Positions 1-6,602 of a stretch of DNA of 24,740 nucleotides are shown here, piece after piece; the first letter of the stretch is position 1, and each line of letters begins with the position of its first letter. The translations under genes were made by a program, and so were the position numbers. Source of the stretch: an uncultured Coprococcus sp. (GTDB taxonomy: Bacteria; Bacillota_A; Clostridia; Lachnospirales; Lachnospiraceae); contig CAAGAB010000227.1 of assembly GCA_900767685.1 (NCBI GenBank), positions 1-24,740 on the forward strand, in the 5' to 3' direction. The notes beneath the pieces were generated by a model. It searched no databases, was not told where the DNA came from, and saw nothing but the letters and a program-made list of their open reading frames with translations.

Positions 1-2140
1 CATCCTTACCACCGATCATCTGTCCATATACATATGGCTCTGTCTTGTGGATATCAGATGTCTCTTCTGTAAATGCAGGAGCGATCTCTGAGTAGTACTT
101 GAATGCCTGATCTCCGGCACCTGCGTAAGCAGCAGCACAGATGATCCATGCATTGTTATGTGTGAAGATACCAGCATTCTCTTTGTATCCGCCTGGGTAT
201 GTTGAGATCTCACCATACTGGATGTAATACTTTGTGAATGCAGGATTGTTAAGTACAAGTCCGTGCTGTGTATTCAGACGCTCATCAATAGCAGCAAGTG
301 TCTTCTTGTCGCAGCCCTGATCTTTACCGATGTCTGACATAATAGCGAAGCCCTGTGGCTCGATGAAGATCTGTCCTTCTTCACATTCCTTAGATCCCAT
401 CTTCTCACCATTTGCATCGTATGCTCTTAAGAACCAGTCACCATCCCAAGCGGATTCCATGATGTTAGCTTTCATCTTATCGATCTCAGCCTGAGCAGCT
501 TCTGCTTCAGCGTCCATTCCAAGGTGCTTAAGAATAGCAACATAGTTAGGACCTGCATATGTAAAGAGTGTAGCAACCATAACTGACTCAGCAACCTTTG
601 AGTATCCGCCTTCAGCAGCGAACTTAGGGTTGGTGTATGTCTGGAAGCTCTCACCTGGTGTGTCTGAGAAGCATGAAAGGTTGATACAATCGTTCCAGTC
701 AGCTCTCATTGCAAGTGGAAGACCGTGTGGTCCAAGGTTGTTCACTATCTTGTAGAATGAAACCTTGAGGTGGTCAAGCATAGGCTTTGCGATTGACATA
801 TCGTTGTCATATGGAACCATCTCGTCAAGGATGCCCCAGTCGCCTGTCTCCTTGATGTAAGCTGATACAGAAAGGATCAGCCATAATGGATCGTCTGAGA
901 AGTCTCCACCGATATCTGCGTTACCCTTCTTGGTAAGTGGCTGGTACTGATGGTAGCATCCACCATCTGGGAACTGTGTTGAAGCTATATCGATGATTCT
1001 CTCTCTTGCACGGTCAGGGATCTGATGAACAAATCCGAGTACATCCTGGTTGGAATCACGGAATCCCATACCACGGCCGATACCTGACTCGAAGTATGAA
1101 GCTGAACGTGAAAGGTTAAATGTAACCATACACTGATACTGATTCCAGATATTTACCATACGGTTTACCTTATCATCAGGAGTGTTAACGTTGAGGATGC
1201 CTAAGAGTCTGTTCCAGTGCTCCTTGAGCTCTTCAAGACCTGCAGCAACCTTCTCAGGTGTGTTGTACTTCTCGATCATCTCGAGAGCCTTTACCTTGTT
1301 GATAGTCTTGCCATCAGCCTCGAACTTCTGGTCAACAGGCATCTCAACATATCCAAGTATAAATACAAGAGTCTTTGTCTCGCCTGGAGCAAGAGTGATC
1401 TTCTTGTAGTGTGAAGCGATAGGTGACCATCCATCAGCAAATGAATCATTTGCCTTGCCGGCCTCAACAGCCTGTGGGTTGTGGAAACCGTTGTAAAGTC
1501 CAATGAATGAATCTCTGTCTGTATCGTAACCATCGATCTCGTCATTCACTGTGTAGAATGCGAAATGGTCACGTCTGTCTCTGTACTCTGTCTTGTGGTA
1601 GATAGTTGATCCGACAACCTCTACACGTCCAGTACTGAAGTTTCTCTGGAAGTTGGTGCAGTCATCCTGTGCATCCCAGAGACACCACTCCTCAAATGAG
1701 AAGAATGAGAAAGTCTTCTCCTCTGAGCCTTCATTTGTAAGGACAACCTGCTGAACCTCTCCGGCGTAGTTCTGAGGGACAAAGAAAGTAACCTCTGCCT
1801 TGAGGTCATTCTTCTTACCTGTAATGATTGTATATCCCATACCGTGACGGCACTGGTACTCATCAAGCTCTGTCTTGACTGGTGACCAGCCTGGATTCCA
1901 GATAGTACCGTTGTCGTTGATATAGAAATAACGTCCGCCCATATCTATAGGCACGTTGTTATAACGATATCTTGTGATTCTACGGAGACGTGCATCCTTG
2001 TAGAAGCTGTAACCTCCCGCAGTGTTTGAGATAAGTGAAAAGAAATCCTGTGTTCCAAGGTAGTTGATCCAAGGATAAGGAGTTCTAGGAGATGTGATCA
2101 CATACTCCTTGTTGGCATCATCAAAATAACCAAATTTCAT
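1..2140 (-). CDS. cbp: Cellobiose phosphorylase (GH94), 3' end outside window
   Basis: This cytoplasmic enzyme phosphorolyses cellobiose to glucose 1-phosphate and glucose, saving ATP during cellulose or cellodextrin use. I translated 713 codons from the ATG at 2140; the frame is open to the window edge. The N-terminus ([16 protein letters not shown]) and long stretches such as [14 protein letters not shown] (about residues 353-366), DDPLW (416-420) and ADWND (480-484, where the GH94 catalytic acid lies) closely match the Clostridium thermocellum cellobiose phosphorylase as I remember it. That protein has about 810 residues, so roughly 100 C-terminal residues are missing here. An SD-like GGAAGGAAGG lies 10 bases before the ATG. 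The close match favours cellobiose over cellodextrin phosphorylase. The gene has its own promoter and seems to be transcribed apart from the agr genes beside it. Confidence 0.95.
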   Translation of the reverse strand, partial: MKFGYFDDANKEYVITSPRTPYPWINYLGTQDFFSLISNTAGGYSFYKDARLRRITRYRYNNVPIDMGGRYFYINDNGTIWNPGWSPVKTELDEYQCRHGMGYTIITGKKNDLKAEVTFFVPQNYAGEVQQVVLTNEGSEEKTFSFFSFEEWCLWDAQDDCTNFQRNFSTGRVEVVGSTIYHKTEYRDRRDHFAFYTVNDEIDGYDTDRDSFIGLYNGFHNPQAVEAGKANDSFADGWSPIASHYKKITLAPGETKTLVFILGYVEMPVDQKFEADGKTINKVKALEMIEKYNTPEKVAAGLEELKEHWNRLLGILNVNTPDDKVNRMVNIWNQYQCMVTFNLSRSASYFESGIGRGMGFRDSNQDVLGFVHQIPDRARERIIDIASTQFPDGGCYHQYQPLTKKGNADIGGDFSDDPLWLILSVSAYIKETGDWGILDEMVPYDNDMSIAKPMLDHLKVSFYKIVNNLGPHGLPLAMRADWNDCINLSCFSDTPGESFQTYTNPKFAAEGGYSKVAESVMVATLFTYAGPNYVAILKHLGMDAEAEAAQAEIDKMKANIMESAWDGDWFLRAYDANGEKMGSKECEEGQIFIEPQGFAIMSDIGKDQGCDKKTLAAIDERLNTQHGLVLNNPAFTKYYIQYGEISTYPGGYKENAGIFTHNNAWIICAAAYAGAGDQAFKYYSEIAPAFTEETSDIHKTEPYVYGQMIGGKD

Positions 2141-2262
2141 GTAGCATATACCTTCCTTCCAATTGTATTATGTTCGCTTTCAGATAGCTCTCATAAGCCC
2201 CCTCTGAAGTCTGTTGTATCGGCTTTGTGCTATTCTCCCTTAAAAGACAGCCATACAGTTTG

Positions 2263-2291
2263 ATTATATAATATATGTTGTAAAAAGACAA
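2263..2291 (-). promoter_or_regulatory. Promoter of cellobiose phosphorylase gene
   Basis: On the minus strand, TTGTCT (2291-2286) and TATAAT (2268-2263) are separated by 17 bp, a near-consensus housekeeping promoter. It gives a leader of about 115 bases before the ATG at 2140. Confidence 0.7.
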
Positions 2292-2292
2292 C
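2277..2292. promoter_or_regulatory. Palindrome overlapping the cbp -35 element
   Basis: GTTGT-N6-ACAAC is a perfect 5-bp inverted repeat covering the -35 hexamer of the cbp promoter. Its position suits a repressor operator for a sugar-responsive regulator. The half sites are short, so chance is possible. No regulator gene is seen next to it. Confidence 0.35.
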
Positions 2293-2360
2293 AAAGTTAT
2301 ATTTATATTTGTACAATATAGCTATGAATGGCGGTGGATAATGGCTATACCTTTACAATG

Positions 2361-3683
2361 CTATTTGTCTGACTCTCGCGGCGTGGAATCAGAGAGAGGG
2401 ATGATAACGGATACAGAATATATTCCGTTTGCGTAGTCGATCACACAGAATCCGCCGCATTCTTCCGCTGAATTTTTGACATTTTTAAGTCCATAACCGT
2501 GTATGAAATCTATGTTGTCGAAACTGTCCGGAGTCTTTTCGAATGGAGGAATATGGTAGGTATTCGATATATAAATGACAAATGAATTCTCAAGTGCCTG
2601 GATCTTCAGCTGTATACTGCTTCCTGTCTGACCAATGCAGGCGTTTAAGGCATTGTCCATAAGATTGCCAAGTATGATGGTCATATGGTAATCGTCACAA
2701 GGAATGTTATTTTTGTCCACTTTCAAAGTGGTAGAAAGAGTAATTCCCTGACTTGCAGTCTGCAGGATCATATTGCTTACAAATGCATCGATTACCAGAT
2801 TTCCGGTGTTCACGGTGCAGTATCTGGACTCAAGATCCGTCATAGTTTCCCTTGCATATGGGATTATGTTGTCGTACTTTCCCTCGTTTACGCAGTTTTC
2901 TATATAGAAAAGATGCTTCTTGGTGTCGTGCATAAATCCCCGGATATTCTTGTATGCATCGCTGAGCTGCATATATTTGCTCTTCTGAAAGTTAACCTGC
3001 TGCTGGAGAAGCCTGGTTTCATGAGCAAGGGCTTCCGCCTTAAGAACATTTTGAAGAAGAATATAGTTGGTGATATTTATTATAAGCAGAAAAATGACAA
3101 GAGTGAGGTAGGCTGCCGGTTCAACGATATTCATGTTAAAAAATCCCGGCAGGAATGTGAGCATACATGACATGGCTGGAACAATAAGCAGCAAAGCTAT
3201 ATAAATCCTCGATCTGACAGTGGATTTGTTCCGCTTAAAGACGTTGAGGATCATTGTGCACAGAAGTATAAGCAGATTTGACACGAGAGAGATCGCAGTG
3301 AAAGAAGTATCTGACAGCTCGGAGAGTCCCGTGGCTGGGCTGCTGAAATGTATAATTATATAATATGACAGATTTTCACATATAGTAATGATGGCTGAGT
3401 AGCTTATTACGACCAGAAATCTGTAAAACAGACTGGATGTATAAAAAAGCGTAATCAGGAAATTGAGAGTGCAGGTGAGGACGTATCTGGTGATAGTAGC
3501 CGCAAGGGATGAGTCGCCAAAGAAATTGTATGCAGCAAAAGAAAACACAACGTCCACGGCTGCAAATGCGACAAAAATCGCCCAGCATGGTATGTTCTTT
3601 TTTCTTCTCTCAAATAAAGTCTGGTAAAATACATATAACAGAAAGTTGTCAAAAATTATACTTATTATCTCTATGTATATCAT
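2361..3683 (-). CDS. agrC: AgrC-like GHKL sensor histidine kinase
   Basis: This is a membrane sensor kinase, likely the receptor for the cyclic peptide made by the adjacent AgrB/AgrD pair. Residues 1-210 hold about six hydrophobic segments with no sizeable extracellular domain, as in AgrC receptors. A linker rich in Gln and Glu (215-245) precedes the kinase domain. The H-box is FMHDTKKH with phosphoacceptor His252, the N-box contains Asn340 and Asn344 (GNLMDNALNA), and the glycine box is GYGLKNVKN at 396-404. At 440 residues it has the usual AgrC length. The ATG at 3683 has an AGGGG ribosome site 8 bases upstream. It is the last gene of the agrB-regulator-kinase unit, 45 bases after the regulator gene. 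Ligand identity is inferred from context. Confidence 0.88.
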   Translation of the reverse strand: MIYIEIISIIFDNFLLYVFYQTLFERRKKNIPCWAIFVAFAAVDVVFSFAAYNFFGDSSLAATITRYVLTCTLNFLITLFYTSSLFYRFLVVISYSAIITICENLSYYIIIHFSSPATGLSELSDTSFTAISLVSNLLILLCTMILNVFKRNKSTVRSRIYIALLLIVPAMSCMLTFLPGFFNMNIVEPAAYLTLVIFLLIINITNYILLQNVLKAEALAHETRLLQQQVNFQKSKYMQLSDAYKNIRGFMHDTKKHLFYIENCVNEGKYDNIIPYARETMTDLESRYCTVNTGNLVIDAFVSNMILQTASQGITLSTTLKVDKNNIPCDDYHMTIILGNLMDNALNACIGQTGSSIQLKIQALENSFVIYISNTYHIPPFEKTPDSFDNIDFIHGYGLKNVKNSAEECGGFCVIDYANGIYSVSVIIPLSDSTPRESDK

Positions 3684-3728
3684 GTGTTGTTCCCCTCAAA
3701 TATTTTGTGTATTGATATGTACTGAAAG

Positions 3729-4463
3729 TTAGTTGAGCAGCCGTATAAGTCTGTGGGCGTATTGCTGTTGAATCTGGGCATATTTTCTGCGGCTGACAGT
3801 TATTACATCTCCGTTGTCCATTCGTATGGAATTGTGGTCAAATGTCTTTATATGTCTTATGTTAACTAGAAAACTCCTGTATGGAGATATGAAACCATTT
3901 CTCCCTAGTTCATTTTCAGCTTCCTGGATAGTACCTTTGCTGCTGAAGGAGTCCTGACCGGCAATTATGTATGTAAGCTGGTTTTTTTCGCCTTTCACTA
4001 CACGCATATAAATTATATCTTTCAGACGTACCTGGTGTGTGACCTCATCTATGTCAGTGATGAATCTTATGGTGTGAGAATGACGGTATTTATCCAGGAT
4101 CTTGAGCATTACATGGTCAATTATCGCAGAATCAACTGGCTTTGTAAGAAATTGAAATGGCTGAACGTCGAAGCTGTCCCTCATGTACTCCGGGTACGAC
4201 GTGACAAAAATTATAAGAGCGTCATCGCCACCTTCCTCCCTTATCTGCCTGGCAGCAGACATACCGCTTTGTCCGGGCATCTCTATATCGAGAAAAATAA
4301 TGTCAAATCTTTTGTTGCGGTATGCGGTAAGAAGTTCACGTCCTGAAGAGTATCTGTATACATTCAGAAAGAGATTTTTCCTCAGAGCAAAGTCGTTTAT
4401 AAGAGCAAATAACTTTGATGAATCTGTTGATGAGTCGTCACATATACCGATTTTTAGGTTCAT
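3729..4463 (-). CDS. agrA: LytTR response regulator, AgrA-like
   Basis: This 244-residue cytoplasmic regulator probably receives phosphate from the adjacent kinase and activates the agr promoters. Residues 3-115 form a receiver domain with acidic pocket Asp9/Asp10, phosphoacceptor Asp59 (FLDIEMPG), Thr88 and Lys108 (LTKP). Residues about 140-240 form a LytTR DNA-binding domain, with a typical SPYRSFLVNIRHI stretch. A longer frame reaches upstream to 4568, but ATG 4463 is preferred. There the receiver domain starts properly (MNLKIGICDD), and AGGAGG lies 9 bases upstream inside the last codons of agrB. The agrB stop and this start are one base apart (TGATATG), pointing to translational coupling. 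A candidate target site lies at 5254-5283. Confidence 0.9.
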   Translation of the reverse strand: MNLKIGICDDSSTDSSKLFALINDFALRKNLFLNVYRYSSGRELLTAYRNKRFDIIFLDIEMPGQSGMSAARQIREEGGDDALIIFVTSYPEYMRDSFDVQPFQFLTKPVDSAIIDHVMLKILDKYRHSHTIRFITDIDEVTHQVRLKDIIYMRVVKGEKNQLTYIIAGQDSFSSKGTIQEAENELGRNGFISPYRSFLVNIRHIKTFDHNSIRMDNGDVITVSRRKYAQIQQQYAHRLIRLLN

Positions 4464-4464
4464 A

Positions 4465-5061
4465 TCATGAGTCCTCCTGTGATAGTTGTTTTTGCTTTCT
4501 GTTCCTGAAAATGCCAATATACAGGCCAATCGTGCACACTGTAAGGCATTCCGAAATGGAAGCAACATACAGGATAGCCCCGTTTATACGCAAAATAATA
4601 AAAATTATACTGATAACGATACATGAAAGAATGCATAGCTTGAAAAGCCGTTTCTTTTGTTCTGGAAGAAGTCTTTTGTTGGGACAATCTACAGGTGCCA
4701 CCAGAAGGATAAACAGCCACATAACCACATAAACCGGGATCCAGATAAAATCAGGAAGTTTGATGAGATAAGGTGCTGAAAATAAAATCAATCCATATAT
4801 TCCGTAGGAGAGAATAGTACACATAAGTGGTGATCCTGCGTGAAAACCTCCTGCGAAATGTCTTAGGGGGATAGTCACCAGGATGTAGCATAGTGCGATC
4901 CCAAAACGGTGGGTAACTAGACCAATAATCAGAGTGATCACATCAAATAAAAGAGACTCAAATAGATAATCAAAAAGATACCGATAAATATCCTGTTGTG
5001 ATTCTGGGATCTGTCCATCTTTGACTAAAGTATCAGTGATAAATGATGCTATTTTTTTCAT
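4465..5061 (-). CDS. agrB: AgrB-like accessory gene regulator endopeptidase
   Basis: AgrB is an integral membrane cysteine endopeptidase that cleaves the AgrD C-terminal tail and closes the thiolactone ring of the signal peptide. The 198-residue product has the family signature RHFAGGFHAGSPLMC with catalytic His74 and Cys81, seven residues apart, and the later VDCPNKRL motif near 124-131. Several hydrophobic segments lie at about 38-65, 82-122 and 141-185. An upstream ATG at 5109 is possible, but ATG 5061 has a strong AGGAGGAGG five bases upstream and starts the protein at the usual AgrB position (MKKIASF). It heads the operon with the LytTR regulator and kinase and lies divergent to the AgrD-like gene. 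Confidence 0.93.
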   Translation of the reverse strand: MKKIASFITDTLVKDGQIPESQQDIYRYLFDYLFESLLFDVITLIIGLVTHRFGIALCYILVTIPLRHFAGGFHAGSPLMCTILSYGIYGLILFSAPYLIKLPDFIWIPVYVVMWLFILLVAPVDCPNKRLLPEQKKRLFKLCILSCIVISIIFIILRINGAILYVASISECLTVCTIGLYIGIFRNRKQKQLSQEDS

Positions 5062-5176
5062 GGATTCCTCCTCCTGGTCTGACGGTTGTTGAATGAGATC
5101 TATCTGCAAACTTCAGCGAGCTTTCAAGATGGCTTGCATAAATAAAAGTGATTTATATGGATGTATAACCACGTTA

Positions 5177-5185
5177 AGTATAACA
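5177..5185 (-). promoter_or_regulatory. Extended -10 element for agrB operon
   Basis: The minus strand reads TGTTATACT here, an extended -10 (TGn plus TATACT). No good -35 is seen at 16-18 bp, so activator help is plausible. It would leave a leader of about 110 bases before the agrB ATG at 5061. Confidence 0.45.
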
Positions 5186-5253
5186 TATCGGGATAGTGAC
5201 GTGGACAAATAATTCCCGAGTGGTTCAAAAAGAGTTGTAAATGGTAATAACAC

Positions 5254-5283
5254 ACCGTTCGGGTACCAATTTCGACCATTCAG
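5254..5283 (+). promoter_or_regulatory. Putative LytTR (AgrA-like) binding direct repeat
   Basis: ACCGTTCGG (5254-5262) and ACCATTCAG (5275-5283) are imperfect direct repeats, 21 bp start to start with a 12-bp spacer. The known LytTR/AgrA pattern is two 9-bp half sites like ACnGTTnrG separated by 12-13 bp. The first half fits this fully and the second differs at one base. The site lies about 50 bp upstream of the agrD -10 element, between the divergent promoters, so the linked LytTR regulator is its natural candidate. An overlapping palindrome CGAC-N6-GTCG occurs at 5273-5286. Confidence 0.6.
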
Positions 5284-5309
5284 TCGCAAAATGTCAAAAT
5301 TAATATAAA

Positions 5310-5338
5310 TTATGTTAATATATGTATGCTTATATAAT
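5310..5338 (+). promoter_or_regulatory. Candidate agrD promoter
   Basis: A consensus TATAAT at 5333-5338 has only a weak hexamer (TTATGT, 5310-5315) 17 bp upstream. A strong -10 without a -35, downstream of a LytTR-type site, is typical of an activator-dependent promoter. The start would fall near 5345, about 30 bases before the agrD ATG. Confidence 0.5.
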
Positions 5339-5376
5339 CAAAGAAAAAATATTTTTTAATAGGGAGGATGGTTGTT

Positions 5377-5532
5377 ATGAAAAAGAAAATCATGGATTTT
5401 ATTTGTAAGTATGGCTGTAAGCTGTGCGCAGTAGCTGTTGCTATAGCACCACTTGCATCAGAGGCATGCAAAGTAAAGTATTATCAGCCGGAGGAACCGG
5501 CGGGACTTAGAGATTTTGCAATGAAAAAGTAA
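5377..5532 (+). CDS. agrD: AgrD-like autoinducing peptide precursor (51 aa)
   Basis: This short gene encodes the likely prepeptide for the AgrB protease opposite it. The N-terminus (MKKKIMDFICKYGCK) can form a basic amphipathic helix and is followed by the hydrophobic AVAVAIAPLA. Then comes EACKVKYYQPEEPAGL and a charged tail. The layout of leader, Cys, short ring and proline-rich acidic tail (YQPEEP, like YEPxxP in other Firmicute AgrD proteins) is the AgrD pattern. The predicted ring is Cys31 to Tyr35, CKVKY, by analogy with the five-residue Listeria ring; this is inference. AGGGAGG lies nine bases before the ATG, and a strong terminator follows at 5628. Three more Cys (10, 14, 17) lie in the leader. 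The gene is divergent from agrB rather than inside the operon. Confidence 0.85.
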   Translation: MKKKIMDFICKYGCKLCAVAVAIAPLASEACKVKYYQPEEPAGLRDFAMKK

Positions 5533-5627
5533 TTGAATGGTAAGTGCGGAAAGCCAGATGTCATTGCGGAATATTTAAAGTACACATGTTACTTATTCTT
5601 TGAGGGGAGAATGAGATAGATCAGGCG

Positions 5628-5660
5628 GCGTTTCCTGCTTTTGCAGGAAACGCTTTTTGT
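5628..5660 (+). terminator. Rho-independent terminator after agrD
   Basis: An 11-bp perfect stem (5628-5638 with 5643-5653, GCGTTTCCTGC) has a TTTT loop and is followed by TTTTTGTTTT. It ends the short agrD transcript about 95 bases after the stop codon. I see no further gene between 5533 and the terminator. Confidence 0.92.
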
Positions 5661-5664
5661 TTTG

Positions 5665-5692
5665 TTGAGATTATTTTAAGTTATGATATACT
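5665..5692 (+). promoter_or_regulatory. Promoter for the membrane protein gene at 5803
   Basis: TTGAGA (5665-5670) and TATACT (5687-5692) have a 16-bp spacer, and TGA before the -10 makes it an extended -10. The start lies just after the agrD terminator, giving the next gene a leader of about 100 bases. Confidence 0.6.
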
Positions 5693-5802
5693 GTAGTGGT
5701 ACTTGTTTAAAGATATATGGTAAGCAAAAATATTTATAAAACAAGTGAAGCTGGTAAAGCGATACCGTCTGATGATTTTGGCAAGAATAAGGAGTGATAG
5801 AC

Positions 5803-6510
5803 ATGGCAGGACAAAGAACTTCTGATAAAAAGAAGACAAGACATTTATCCTCGGAACAGCTTGAGGAAACGACATTTGGTCGTGGATTCGCTAAAAAAGG
5901 ATACGCATCTGAAGCTGAGCAGGAGGAGTATGCTGATATGCTGTCAGAATCAGATAAACAGTTGATCGAAGAGATAGAGAGGGAACGCAAAATAAAAATA
6001 ATCACTGCCATTTCGGCATTGGTTGTGGCAGTTATCGTTGTCGTTGTATATTTTGCTGCTACAGGGACGGATAAAGGAAAATCTGCCAGCGCGAAATTGA
6101 CGGACACATATATGTCGGGCCTGGAGAATGCAGATGTAGATAAAGTAAAGAGCGTTATGGATCCTGATACGGTGGATGATGAATCAATAAATACTCTTAT
6201 CGAGATATTTCAGACATACAGCAAGAATGGTATACAATATACTCTTGAATACACGGTAGGGGAAAGCTATGAAGCGTCATCGACGATTATCGAGTCAGTG
6301 AGCAGCGCGCTGTACAACAAATCAGCAGCTAATGCGGGCATAAAAAAAGGATATATAGTTCCGGTGAAGGGTACTATGATGTTGACATACGGGGAACAGT
6401 CCTCACCATATGATCTGAATCTTGATATCATATGTTATGAAAAGGATGGGGAGTGGTTCCTTGGCGGCACTCTTGATAATGGATCTTCTGAAACGGAAAG
6501 CAGTAAGTAA
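5803..6510 (+). CDS. Single-pass membrane protein of unknown function
   Basis: I do not recognise this 235-residue protein. Its first 60 residues are charged and should be cytoplasmic (many Lys, Arg, Glu and Asp). One strong transmembrane segment at about 65-83 (IITAISALVVAVIVVVVYF) is followed by an outside domain of about 145 residues starting near TDKGKSASAKLTDTYM. That domain has the look of a small SnoaL/NTF2-like or DUF4878-like fold: a helix with GLENADVDKVKSVMDPDTV, then alternating strands ending in EKDGEWFLGG. This is a resemblance only. A GTG nine bases earlier is in frame, but ATG 5803 has AAGGAG eight bases upstream. It has its own promoter and a bidirectional terminator. The neighbouring agr locus does not explain it. 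Confidence 0.8.
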   Translation: MAGQRTSDKKKTRHLSSEQLEETTFGRGFAKKGYASEAEQEEYADMLSESDKQLIEEIERERKIKIITAISALVVAVIVVVVYFAATGTDKGKSASAKLTDTYMSGLENADVDKVKSVMDPDTVDDESINTLIEIFQTYSKNGIQYTLEYTVGESYEASSTIIESVSSALYNKSAANAGIKKGYIVPVKGTMMLTYGEQSSPYDLNLDIICYEKDGEWFLGGTLDNGSSETESSK

Positions 6511-6518
6511 CAAATAAA

Positions 6519-6585
6519 ACACCACATGGATATGAGTAGTTCCGGCTGGACCGAGGTTAATGCTTCATATCTATGTGGTGTTTTT
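6519..6585. terminator. Bidirectional terminator between convergent genes
   Basis: A 17-bp stem (6519-6535 with 6565-6581, one G-U pair) encloses a 29-base loop. T-rich tracts follow on both strands: TTTTTGTG on plus, TTTTATTTG on minus. It serves the plus gene ending at 6510 and the minus gene ending at 6603. The loop is unusually long for a terminator. Confidence 0.75.
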
Positions 6586-6602
6586 GTGATGTTATCAGTG
6601 TG

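Noticed and set aside
2685..3170. 161-codon plus-strand ORF
   Set aside because: It is antisense to the sensor kinase gene, whose motifs are intact; no ribosome site or family match.
4464..4568. N-terminal extension of the LytTR regulator to 4568
   Set aside because: It would overlap agrB, and the receiver domain starts properly at ATG 4463 with its own ribosome site.
5537..5578. 13-codon ORF just after agrD
   Set aside because: No ribosome site and no peptide-like features.
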